Part shown: in pieces, positions 11,935-22,714 of the stretch
How the letters are laid out: every line of letters starts with the position of its first letter
Position numbering within the stretch: position 1 is the stretch's first letter
NCBI GenBank assembly: GCA_029718625.1
Contig: CM056377.1
Location: forward strand, 97,828,998-97,892,997
From: Synaphobranchus kaupii
Lineage: Eukaryota; Chordata; Actinopteri; Anguilliformes; Synaphobranchidae
Reading direction: 5' to 3'
DNA length: 64,000 nt
Notes under the pieces: model-generated
Told to the model about the DNA's origin: nothing
What the model saw: the letters and a program-made list of their open reading frames with translations, nothing else
The model's database searches: none
Position numbers and translations under genes: made by a program

Positions 11935-12221
11935 AAAATGTTTTAAAGACAGATTTTTTTTTTGAAAGAAGGCTACTACATAAAACATTTGAGAAACAAC
12001 ATTTAGGCTACTTTTAGGGCAACATCCAGGCACAATTTATATTTTTCCCACATCCAGATGTACACAGAAAGGCTGAGGTGCTTAACGTCCTCAGGTTCTG
12101 AAAAACAAGACTATTGTTGAAGTGTGATTAACGTTTTTAATTCATAAAAGTAGTTAATAGACCACAGAAGTGGGAGTGTCTGTGACGCCAAAAGTTGGTA
12201 CCAGAAAGTATCTGTCCCCAT

Positions 12222-13336
12222 AGTGTTGTCACGATACCAAAAATTTTGAACTTCGATACCGATACCAGGTTTAGTATCATGATACTCGATACTGAAACGG
12301 TACTTGAAACTGAAACAATACTGATTCGATACTCAGTACCTCTACTGAAATGACCTTAACCCTATTTACTTGGCCCGTCAGAGGCAATTTCCTCCTGGTT
12401 TCTACTAGTTTTATTTAAATGTCAATATCTAAAAAAATATTTCCCTGCACATCCATGGTTTTAAAGTTCGAACTGAAGAAGAAGCTGTATCATTCAGAAA
12501 TGTGCTAGAGAATACATTTATTTCAGAATAGTCACATACAGTATATATATAATAACCATAACATACGTCGCCTAATGTATTTAAATACGTTTAAAAAAGA
12601 ACGTACGAAAGCGGTGGTATTCACACAAGTAGGTACAGCAACGTATTTCAGCCCTAAGTGAGGGGTGGTGACTGCGGAAATGTCGACTGTACGGGACTTT
12701 GGCGAATATAACAAGATAAACTCTTCAGGGTTCATCAGAAAACAGCTTGTAGCTGAATATACTGGTAAGTACTTGGTTTCTTAAACATATTTATACGAGA
12801 GATTTTGGAGAAAAAAAATGAGGTGTCTTCTAAACCGAAAGTGCATCAGGTAGCCTACTGTATATAGTAGGCCTACTACAGTAAGCAAGGGAAAATGGCG
12901 AATACTCATTGTACAACGTTTTAAAAAATATTATTGTTTCTATACGTGACATGATAAAATACGACGACAGTCTATCGGGGTTATTTTCAGTGATTATACC
13001 ATCATTTTTCAAGTCAAACTATGTTAAATCCTTTACTTTGTGCTCACCTAAATTCTCCGTGGAAGTAAGGCGTTAGTTTAGTAGGTAACGTAAAGTAGCC
13101 TAGCCTATATAGCTCTGCCGGCCAAAAACAATATCGCGCCGTGTGAGAGAATCAGACTCGTAGTATTGTTAGCTAACGTTCACCTTTCATCCTCTCAATC
13201 AGTAATGCAGACACATAACAGCAGAGCACACATTTGACCTAAAAGTACGCGAACGTCGGAAAATTCTAATACCGAACCGTTTTTTTTTTTTAAGTATCGA
13301 AAAAGTACCGAAGTTTCGATGTACCGTGCAACACTA
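12222..13336. mobile_element. hAT-like non-autonomous element, 1115 bp, 8-bp TSD
   Basis: The left end AGTGTTGTCACGATACC faces the right end GGTACCGTGCAACACTA type in inverted orientation (reverse TAGTGTTGCACGGTAC). GTCCCCAT is repeated exactly at 12214-12221 and 13337-13344. The interior contains the CGATAC-rich subterminal motifs usual for this family and no transposase frame. From 13345 to 14058 I see nothing identifiable. Confidence 0.75.
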
Positions 13337-14062
13337 GTCCCCATGTAATTCTTCCATAGACAAATTCTTTAATACAATTTCTGTAAAAAACGAGATCACT
13401 GAAACTTCTATCCTACCAAGTGTCCTTGAAGTAATAGCTACAGAGAGAGCAAAGACAACCTCCATATTATCCTCATTTTCACAAAGGTACAAGCATGTAG
13501 TACAATTTTTCTCATTGACAAACTACACATCCCTTCAGTAGAGTAGATTTAGGGAATTTATGACACTGTTGCCATTGCCATTAGATGCTACACTGCCAAG
13601 CTGTCGAACTTCTCAAAAGCCAAAATATCAATAATATAAAAATTATAGTTTTTATATTACACTTTTTATAAATGCTTTTTGTACATATAGTTAAATGTAC
13701 TTTATTCTGTATAGCAGACCTTTACAAAAAGGAAATGACGTAGGGTTATCAAGCGCGATATCACTTCAGGCTATATGGAAATGTAGTCCCTTTGCATACT
13801 ATGGCCAGTAAAGATCTAAGTCTACCAAATAACTGACATGACTATTAGAAACAACTTGCTTGTTTTGCATTATGGTGTTCTCACAGGTGTATTATGGACA
13901 CATTACTTATATGTAGGGACTTTGCAAATGCCTATGGCAAATAACTGGGACAATTACACTTCCTGGTACAGAAGGCACACCCACTTCTGTGGGCTATGAG
14001 GTGAACTGCATAATAGTTTTTTCTGTCACTAGAAAAAGGCCAAATAGATTTAAATTTGTTAA

Positions 14063-16145
14063 AGGTGCACTATGCATGATTTTTAGCGTTGCTATGGTCC
14101 TGTGTTTACAATCAAAAAAGTCTCCTCCTCTGTTCTAAACCCTGCCCACTCCCCTCTGTTGAGACAGGGATTGTATAGTACAGGCAAGAAACAGACACAA
14201 AATATCAAGTGAAGATAAAATGAAAATAACATTTTTAACAACATTCATCATTCTATATGGATGGTAACAGTAATTGGGTAGTGTTATAATGATTAAATGA
14301 ACACTTTTGAAATCATTTTGAATTCCTCAGCTCCCCAACATCGACTCCTGCTTCATAATGCATTCATATACTGTAGGCTACGTCACTTTGGATAAAAGTG
14401 TCTGCTAAGAAGAATGTATATGGCTCATCGTTACTGCAGTCTCTGACGAACGCAGTTGTAATTGGGGATTCTATGTTTGCAATGTAAATGTTGCCAGGGG
14501 TTTCAATTATTTTAATTTATAGCCTACAGTTTTCCTGGTGCGAGAGTAGATCACATGTATATGGCTACAACAGCAAGTTCCCACGATCATTAAAAAACAC
14601 TCCGAAGCTGTAATCATTCATGCGGGCAGAAATGACACCAGGTTGAGAAAAAATAGTTCTTTAAAACTTCTGATTATGTCATTATAGGCCTATAACTGTA
14701 TCAAACCCATTTGCAAGCTTTTGATCTCAGGACCACTTCCTGTTTTAAACTGTGGAAATGAGAAATTCAGCTGGCTCAGTGCCCTAAATGTCTGGCAGAA
14801 AAGATTATGTGCTTGTTCAGTGTTTGGCTTATTGTGAACATTAATTTAGAACTAGGATGTAAAGATGGAATCATGTATGGAATAAGTAGCCTAACATTAG
14901 CAGACCATATATTGTCTATCATAGCTAGCTAATACCATTGTAAATTACTTTTTCATGAAGATATTTGTATACAAATGTTATTTCTTTCCTGAAATACAAC
15001 GTAGGCCTAATATTACATCATTATTGTAAGGGGGAGGCGAATGGTTCAGAAGTCCAGATGCGACTAAAGGGATTCTTTAAGTGTTCAACTAAGAACACCA
15101 ATGAAGCGGACAGAATCCGCGAATAAGGGAGAAAAAAGAGAAAGAAAAAACAGCTCCTACTCTCAAAGCCGGAGAGCAATACAGAGGAGACTGAAAAAGG
15201 GAGAAATAATAGCGACCTGGAAATAATCGGGCGAGCGAGGTTCATAGGTTTGAGAAAATAAAAATAAAGGAAAATGCCTCTCACTCTCGATGGAGAGAAA
15301 ACAAGGAAATAAAGAGAGGTACAGAGAAACGGAAATGAAAGTTGTCTCAGAGAGACTAGAACGGTAGCAGGAGCAAGGGACAGAAAATGCAAAGGAGACG
15401 TGTATCCTATATGTGTCTAAAGCACAAAAAGGCAAGTCCCTCGTAACTCCAAAGCAGGGCAATGAAGGAAAGAGGTCTCCTTAGAGTGCCTACCTATACC
15501 TTACCGGCTTAGTGTCAAAATGAGCAAATAACAACCAAGCACCGGAAGAAGGAAATCCTGGGCTTAAATAGAAGCAGGAAATCCACAACAGGTGCACTCA
15601 CTAAGTGCCGGAAAGAAAGGAAACCCCAGCCTGGAACACAGAAAAATCTGATAGATTGCCCTGTCGAAAAGAAAAGAACAAACGACCGTAGAGCTAAGGA
15701 AAGACAGGCGCAAACCATGACAATTATATTAATTTGATTCAAAAGGTACCCAAATTCGGCCACCTAGTTACCTAACATAGCTTTCTACATAGCTAGAGGT
15801 AACGTAGCCTACTTACATGTCCAACAGAAAACACTAACTCCGTGTCACTTTTCATTCCCTTGCTAAACTTCAGCTGTCGCCATTGAGGAAAAGAAAATCC
15901 TAGGCTGACTCCGCTTCTCGAACATGCCCTGCAGGCTTATTGCTTTACTGTACCTCCTCTTCTTCACCTCCGCCATTGCAGTAGCTAGCTGGCAATGGCA
16001 ACAAAGGCCTGATCCCACAGCACAGGCTGTAGCCACACCCACCCCTCCCCACACAGAAAAGAGCGCCACGCTAATGCATCATAGATATGACTGAGCATGA
16101 TTATTTTATAATATTTTAAAGTAAAAAATCCTGCATAGTGCACCT
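14063..16145. mobile_element. TTAA-target element with AGGTGCACTATGC ends, 2083 bp
   Basis: AGGTGCACTATGCATGATTT at the left pairs with the reverse of the right end (AGGTGCACTATGCAGGATTT). Both are flanked by TTAA (14059-14062 and 16146-16149), the target duplication of piggyBac and Kolobok superfamilies. No transposase is visible. It carries a nested solo LTR (15025-15722). A 109-bp piece near its right end (15842-15950) is duplicated exactly at 17218. Confidence 0.75.
15025..15722 (-). mobile_element. Solo LTR, 698 bp, 5-bp TSD ATTAT
   Basis: Starts TGTAAGGGGGAGG and ends ACCATGACA (TG...CA), flanked by ATTAT at 15020-15024 and 15723-15727. The open frames seen on the minus strand are LTR sequence, not genes. 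Minus orientation is inferred from the pyrimidine-rich minus strand and the terminus TGTCATGG shared with the LTR at 42959. Confidence 0.8.
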
Positions 16146-16806
16146 TTAAAGATTCAAATCTGCACTGATTTCAGGAAGCATTTTTTAACACAATAAGCTG
16201 TCAAATGATGGAACAGCTTGCCAAATCAGTTAGTAGAAGCAGACATCATTGTGGTATTTATTTCTAGGCTTGATATAGGGCTGGGCACTCTAGTGTGGAC
16301 TATAGACAAATTAAAAGGCTAAACGGGCTGAATGTCATGTTGTCATCATAATACAGTTTATGTTTGTATTCTTAGTCATTAGTCCAGGCATTTCTTTGTA
16401 CTTCCAAATTAATGTACATTGCAATATAATATTATTAGGTGAAATTAATATCTTTATTGAACTAAACCCAAAAGCAACCATGGTTGAGGCTGTTATTGTC
16501 ATATAATGATGTTGTTGGGAAATGCTGTTATTGTCATATAAAGATAATTAATTAAACTGACTAAATTAATTTTGTGGCTAAAATGAATTAAATGTTTGTA
16601 TATACATTTACATATACATATACAGATCCTTTCCAAAAAATTAGAATATCATGGAAAAGTTTTTTTTTCTCCATAATTCCATTCAAAAAGTGAAAATTTC
16701 ATAGATTATAGATTCATTACACACAAAGTGAAATATTTCTAGCCTTTATTTGTTTCATTTTTCATAATTTTGACTTACAGCTCCAGAAAACCCCCAAAGC
16801 AGTATT

Positions 16807-17199
16807 TCAAGAAATTAGAATAGTGTGTCGAAAATCAGCATTTACTTCAGTTATTTCAGAGAATGAGTGGAGTGGCTTGACTCGAGGAATCCGACAGTTG
16901 TAGCCCATGTCCCGGATACATCTGTACGTGGTGGTTTTTGAAGCACTGACTCCAGCCTCAGTCCACTCCCTCTGCATCTCTGCCAAACTTTGGAATCGTC
17001 TTTGCTTGACAATCCGCTGAAGCCTACGGTCATCTCTTTTGCTTGTGCACCTTCTCCTGCCACATTTTTCCCTTCCACTAAACTTTCTATTGATATGCTT
17101 GGACACTGCACTCTGTGAACAGCCAGCCTCCTTAGCGATGACCTTTTGTGGCTTACCCATCTTCTGGAGGGTGTCAATGATTTGCAGAAGCCATACCAC
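16807..17199 (-). pseudogene. Tc1-like transposase, N-terminal DNA-binding half only
   Basis: On the minus strand the frame contains DTLQKMGKPQKVIAKEAGCS (helix-turn-helix, paired-like), SAVSKHINRKFSGREKCGRR, a GRRR-type AT-hook-like basic stretch, and WTEAGVSASKTTTYRCIRDM of the second HTH. After RIPRVKPL the frame runs straight into the terminal inverted repeat. The whole DDE catalytic domain, normally about 200 residues, is therefore deleted. It could bind ends but not cut them. The 5' start was replaced by the nested insertion. Confidence 0.85.
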
Positions 17200-17217
17200 T
17201 ATGCAATCTAGTGTCTA

Positions 17218-17326
17218 GTGTCACTTTTCATTCCCTTGCTAAACTTCAGCTGTCGCCATTGAGGAAAAGAAAATCCTAGGCTGACTCCGCTTCTCGAACA
17301 TGCCCTGCAGGCTTATTGCTTTACTG
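17218..17326. repeat. 109-bp exact duplicate of 15842-15950
   Basis: The block from GTGTCACTTTTCATTCCC to TTATTGCTTTACTG is identical at both places, 1.4 kb apart in the same orientation. The first copy belongs to the right part of the TTAA element. This one sits inside the Tc1 element, joined to a SINE tail. Confidence 0.95.
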
Positions 17327-17344
17327 GCTAAAAAATTGGCTAAA

Positions 17345-17548
17345 AAAAAAAAAAAATTTCTTCTCTCCCTCTCCACCTCAGCTGATGTGTGGTGAGCATA
17401 CTGGCGCAAAATGGCTGCCGTTGCATCACCCAGGTGGGTGCTACACATTGGTGGTGGTAGAGGCGAGTTTCCCCCTCATCATTGTAAAGCGCTTTGAGTA
17501 TCTAGAAAGGCGCTATATAAATGCCATGCATTATTATTATTATTATTA
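17345..17548 (+). repeat. SINE tail (L2-type) with (ATT)n end
   Basis: GCAAAATGGCTGCCGTTGCA, then CACCCAGGTGGGTGCTACAC, then AAAGCGCTTTGAGTATCTAG, GCGCTATATAAATGCC and an ATT run. The same 3' half is part of the full 5S-headed SINE at 44745-45308 (reverse), and a short piece is at 59385. Confidence 0.8.
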
Positions 17549-17923
17549 ATGATGGTCTTCTGGCCAATTGTCAAGTCTGTAGTCTTCCCCATACTGAACC
17601 AAACTGAGATAAACTTTGCAGGTGTTTTGAGTAAATTAGATGATAGTGTGACACTCAGTCTAAAACATTCATTCTCTGAAATAACTGAAGTAAATGCTGA
17701 TTTTCGACACACTATTCTAATTTCTTGAAATACTGTTTTGGGGGTTTTCTGGAGCTGTAAGCCAAAATTATGAAAAATGAAACAAATAAATATTTCTGAG
17801 GCTAGAAATATTTCACTTTGTGTGTAATGAATCTATAATCTATGAAAGTTTCACATTTGGAATGTAATTATGGAAAAAAAACAACTTTTCCATGATATAA
17901 AATTTTTTTGGAAAGGATCTGTA

Positions 17924-19580
17924 TTTGGATGGATGGGTAATTCAGTTATGGCAGAACAGAGCATACTGATTAATAAAACATTTGTTGAGAAAAATGATAG
18001 CTGCTTTGTGTACTTTTGCCAGCAACAGTAAATTTAAAATCAAAGCCAGACATGCCAAATAAAAACAGAATATTTTGGACTTGTTATATTTTTAATCCCT
18101 TAACTAGTTGGAAGCTGTTAATTTTATTTGCATTCATCGTGTTTTTAGGGAGAAATTTTCAATCAATCTCGTAACACAATATACCTCTTGAAAGTGTTAA
18201 AACTCACGATGCTATCCCTATAAACTATCTTACAATTTATTGTTATTGCTATAGCGATAATGGTTCCTTATATTATAGCATGACACAAAACAGGCTCTAT
18301 AAAATCGACGATTCCATTCCTTCTGTGTATTCTGGAAAACCCCAGACGACTTGAATAACTGGAAAGTCGGTAGCCTTATCCCGGCAAAAATCTAATCTTT
18401 TAGGTGAGAAAAAACTTCCACTTTATTTGAGCTTCTGTTTTTTTGTTTCAGTAATACTTACAGTACTAAGGGTTACCTTACAGAAGAGACCAGGATTATG
18501 CCTGTAGTCAAAGAGGTTCAAGAACAGTAACCATTTTATTTTCTGGCTTGTGTTCAAAAAAGTTGGTGCTAGAGAAGGGGTTAACCTAGTACTTTAATCC
18601 TTTAAAATACATGAACATGTGAACAAAAAGCAAACAGAGCTCAGTTAACTTGCATTGTGACACCTCAGAACATAAAAAAACTGCTTTGTGGTGAGTGGCT
18701 CAGTCTATATAGGCCCTCGCTACGAGTGCAGCCTCTTGTCATATAATTTGTAACATTGTAAGTTCCAGCCTGAGGCATGTCATTAGCCGAGGCTGACTGG
18801 GATTGTGCAGTAAAGGGACACAATTTACCTTTTCCTGCAAAAGGTATGTCAAGTCGGTCAGGTTTCCTTAGTTTACCACTGCACTGGCATTTCCCAACAA
18901 CATACCAGACACCCATGGGCCATCAACTGTCACCTGTGAGGCTACCAATTGCTACCTGCAACATGCACTTCTCCCTTGAATGGGCAGTGTTCTGTATTAT
19001 TTGGGAAATGGGCAAGTAGCCTTTATGAACCAGAAAGGATAGGACCTCTGATTCTATTGATTTTTAATTATTCCCTTTATTTGCATCAGTTTGTAGAAGG
19101 GTAATTTGTCTCATTTTATACCAACATGGATAAATTTTCACTTCCACACACCAGATATGCTGAGGAGCATAGGACTCAGCCCACTAGAGCACAGAATGCC
19201 TAGACATGTATTGGGACTTCGTGCTGTCATGTTTTCATAGCAGAGAAGATCTTAATTTTTGCCAAATGAATTTTAAATACCCAATCATGTGTCATGCTCT
19301 TAACATATTTTCTGCACAACTGAAACATTCAGTGAAAGCACTCAACGTCGACACCAATGGATTGTTTCTATTAAATCTCAAAGCACACATTGTTTACTGA
19401 TGTTTCCTGCATTTATGGAGCCATTATGGTCGTCTGAAGGCATGAAAAGTTAGTTACATAGATAAAATTATTATTTTTTGTTTGCTTGCTTTTTATATCT
19501 GACCTGCCATTTGTATAAGATGCTTCCTGTTAGTATAAAATAAAATAATTCCAAAAGATTTTTTTCTCAATGTAGAATAC
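17924..19580. other. Intronic, nothing identified
   Basis: AT-rich sequence without repeats that pair elsewhere in the window and without recognisable coding content. Short open frames at 18665-19400 overlap on both strands and have no recognisable content. Confidence 0.4.
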
Positions 19581-19583
19581 CTG

Positions 19584-20185
19584 GGGCTCTATCTTGGCGA
19601 TCTTGGCGCTTGGTCTAAGTGCTAAGCACGGCGCACCGTGCAAATGGGTGAACCTAGTCTCTTCATTAATTATAGGTGTGTCTTGGGCGTGACATGCAAT
19701 AAACCAATCAAAATGTCATATACCATTCCCTTTAAAAGCCTGCTTTTCCACCTTGGCGGATTGCTTGATGGCGAAACAGACATGCTCGTGCGTGTTTAGT
19801 GCGATCAAGGAATAGGCTATATGGATCAATAGTAGCCTATGATCAATATTGTTCGGACTAACCATTATGAGTTCCCGGTAACTCCTGACAGTGCTGTTTA
19901 CAAAATATATGCGGTTAAATTTCGTTAAAAGCGCTGAGAATAAGCTACCAATGGCTTCTGTCTCACCTTAAAAAAAAAAGAAGCAAAACTGGACTTGGAC
20001 ACGCCCTAAATGCACTTAACGCCATGTGCTTAGACGAAGCGCTAAGATTGCCAAGATAGAGCCCATGCTGGTTTTAGCGCAAGCGCTTTCTGCTGGCTCA
20101 AGATAGCAATACGCCAAAAATAATCCTGGCCACTCCTCATCTTAAAACCAACACGCCCAGTTCACTTGTAATGGGAGCAAGCATA
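19584..20185. repeat. MITE family B (locus 2, most complete)
   Basis: GGGCTCTATCTTGGCGATCT at the left is answered in inverted form by GCTAAGATTGCCAAGATAGA near 20040-20063. Sequence shared with locus 1 continues to about 20185. The termini resemble fish Harbinger-type MITEs, but I could not establish a target duplication, so the superfamily is unsure. Confidence 0.6.
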
Positions 20186-20331
20186 CATTTTTTCACTTGC
20201 GTTCCCTGTCTGCTTGTCTCCGCACGTGCACTGGAGCACCATTTGGTGGGAGGGGCTTAGGAGAGAGATAGGAGGGAAGAGAGCAAAAGGCGGAAGTCTT
20301 TTTGCCTTGTATATTTTCAAACTTGCCTACT

Positions 20332-20833
20332 GCAGATCCATTCACCGCCAAACTAAAATAATTATGCAGCACATTCATTCATTAAACATGTCATTTAATA
20401 CGTGAGTTGTCCTGACCGAAATGAGTGTCACAAATGTTTTAACGTACGCAGGGCAAGTTCTGTCAGGAAACTCTTATCATAGCCGACCATGGTCGGCTAG
20501 CAATCAAGCGTCCCATACTCAACCAATCACATGCACACACCTCTAATGGAGCGCCCTTTTTAAGCCAAGAATCCGTTCTCTCTTACTGCTTGAATGCTGA
20601 TGCGCTGCACTTTGTTTGCTTACGGTTTGTGTTAAAAGAAATTTGCTGTCACCCTCCACCACCCCAGCTTCCACCTGTCGTTTGGATCTGCTTTATTATG
20701 GGGGGTTTCTGGTCATCTCCTGTTTAGAGGGGGGAGATGCCCGTGCTCCGGAGCAGTACTAAAGCAGATCCATTCACCGCCAAACTAAAATAATTATGCA
20801 GCACATTCATTCATTAAACATGTAATTTAATAC
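20332..20833 (+). repeat. 70-bp direct repeat pair, 432 bp apart
   Basis: 20332-20401 and 20764-20833 (GCAGATCCATTCACCGCC to AATTTAATAC) differ at a single base. The intervening DNA is GC-richer and holds an 18-bp perfect palindrome at 20481-20498. From 20840 to 22420 I see nothing identifiable apart from a TG-rich stretch (22336-22405) before exon 2. Confidence 0.9.
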
Positions 20834-22422
20834 AACCGAATACGACCTGACCGAACTTCTCTGAAGTTATCCTGCCAAGCGTTTGGGCATGTTGTGTTTC
20901 ATAAAAAAAATAAATGTAGTGTTGTCATTTCGTGGACTTGTACCTCCCTAAAATACCAATCTGCGCTTGAATCAGATATCCTTGTGCTAGCACCCTGTGT
21001 TTTGTATTACCAATTGAAACAAACCGCTTTTAAGATGTAGGTTAATATTGGGATTTAAAGCAGTATTCATTTAGTTTTTTCAATGACGTATATAGATGAA
21101 TATAAATCAATGTTTCTTGGGTAATGTTATCCACTTGAGTATGGTGAGCTTGTCCACAGGGAAGTATGTATGATCTTTCAGATGTGTAGTTTCTTCATCA
21201 TGATGTACAATGAGGAACTGTGATTCACTGTTGGTTTCCTGCTGAGCAATAAGTCCTGTACTGAAGCTCTCATCTAGACTCATTAATATGCAGGTGCATG
21301 TGTGGATTTCTCTAGTGAAGAATTACATGTCATGCAGAAAAATCCCAGGTTTTTAAACCTGGTGTAATCACAGCAAAATACATTGTTCTGAGAGTGGGCC
21401 AATGTTTTCACTTTCCAATATCTACTTATCTGCACATTACATATAGGAAGCATTGCGCACTTGTTGACCTACAGTATTTAAACCACATTTGTGGTTAATC
21501 CAAGTCTTACAGTCTTATAATCAAATTAGTGTATGTTACTTCAATACATGCTTAAAATGAAGGGACTGGAAATCCCTTCCCAAATCTCTTATTTGTACCA
21601 GTGTATTTGCACTTCGCTACATTTATTTTTGAAATTGAACAAAACTGCCCCATTCCTTTGTAATGGAATTAAATAATGCTGGTCCGTATCCACATACACA
21701 CTTGGACAAATGAGAATCCACTTGACAGCTTGTCATCATTATACAGTGATAGGACAACAATTTGGAAGGGTGAAGAAAACAATATTAGGCAAGGAGCAAG
21801 GGTGTAATGTTTCTGAGAGGCTAAATAGGCATGATACACCACGTGACCCTTAAATGTCCAATTGTTGCTTGAGTGTTGAGAGAAATGTTGCTATTATTCA
21901 GATTCATGACACATAACATGCAAAGCTTATCTACCCGATTTGTATGGAAGGTGTATATAGCTGTACTGGGGGGGATTCATAATACCTGATAGTTTAGAAG
22001 AACAGGACTTGTTAAGTACAGAATCAGTGAGGTACACCGTATGCTATTGGTTCTAAATATTCCTCATTTTGCTCATGGGAATTTTCTTGAATGTTTGGAG
22101 TATGCCAGAAATTCTGAATTTTAATGCACGTACTGTAAGACGATATGTTTTAACCCTGTTTTTGCCATGCACTGTGAAACAGGCAATTTATAAATAGCTC
22201 CCATATGCTGTAAGTATGCATGCAAAAAATAAGTATTATTTTCCCTTCTGTTTTAAAAAAAGATCTCCCTGTGGTTCTGAAGTAGGTCTCAATATTTGAA
22301 AGAAACGGTGCTTCGGTTCCCTAATTGGCTGTTTGGTGTGCGTGTGTCCAAATGTGTGCATGCATGTCTGTGTACATGTGTGTTTGTTTGTGTGTATACT
22401 GTATGTGTCTTCACTTTGCTAG

Positions 22423-22714
22423 GTGCTCATGGGGAGTGGAGAGAATGAGGATCCCAGATTCCCAGTGGAGGTGCCATCTAGCAGTACAGTGTCAGCGCTG
22501 ACCTGCTCTCTCTCTCTCTGATGGCTCTATGGGAGTTCCTAACACTGAGTCTCCACTGCTGGATTGCAGTTGCTGCCAGCCTCTCTGATCAGAGGTCCAG
22601 GGGGCCTCTGGACTGGCTGCTCTCCGATAAGGGCCCCTTCCACCACTCTCAGGAGTACACTGACTTTGTGGAAAGAAACAGACAGGGCTTCTCTACCAGA
22701 TACAAAATATACAG
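22423..22714 (+). CDS. brinp3: brinp3 exon 2: 98 nt of 5'UTR plus codons 1-64 and two bases of codon 65
   Basis: The exon follows a pyrimidine-rich acceptor ending TTTGCTAG at 22422. The ATG at 22521 is preceded by a CT run and an in-frame TAG at 22479-22481, so translation cannot begin further upstream in this exon. The ATG context has G at +4 but C at -3. The exon encodes the signal peptide ([10 protein letters not shown], then [10 protein letters not shown]) and the start of the mature protein, and ends in phase 2 (ACAG). The donor is GTTTGT, a weak match to GTRAGT. A 186-bp inverted-end MITE starts 56 bp past the donor. Confidence 0.92.

Larger units (their letters stand above)
16623..17921 (-). 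mobile_element. Tc1-like transposon, internally deleted, with a nested insertion
   Basis: The inverted ends CAGATCCTTTCCAAAAAATT and their reverse at 17921 sit between TA dinucleotides (16621-16622 and 17922-17923). The inverted repeats are about 240 bp each. The element holds only the N-terminal part of a transposase and a 330-bp foreign insertion (about 17212-17548). At 1.3 kb it is smaller than a full element, although it also carries foreign DNA. Confidence 0.85.

Noticed and set aside
15021..15763. Minus-strand open frames of 82-123 codons
   Set aside because: They lie in a solo LTR with TG...CA ends and a 5-bp duplication; composition is pyrimidine-driven Phe/Leu/Ser and no domain is seen.
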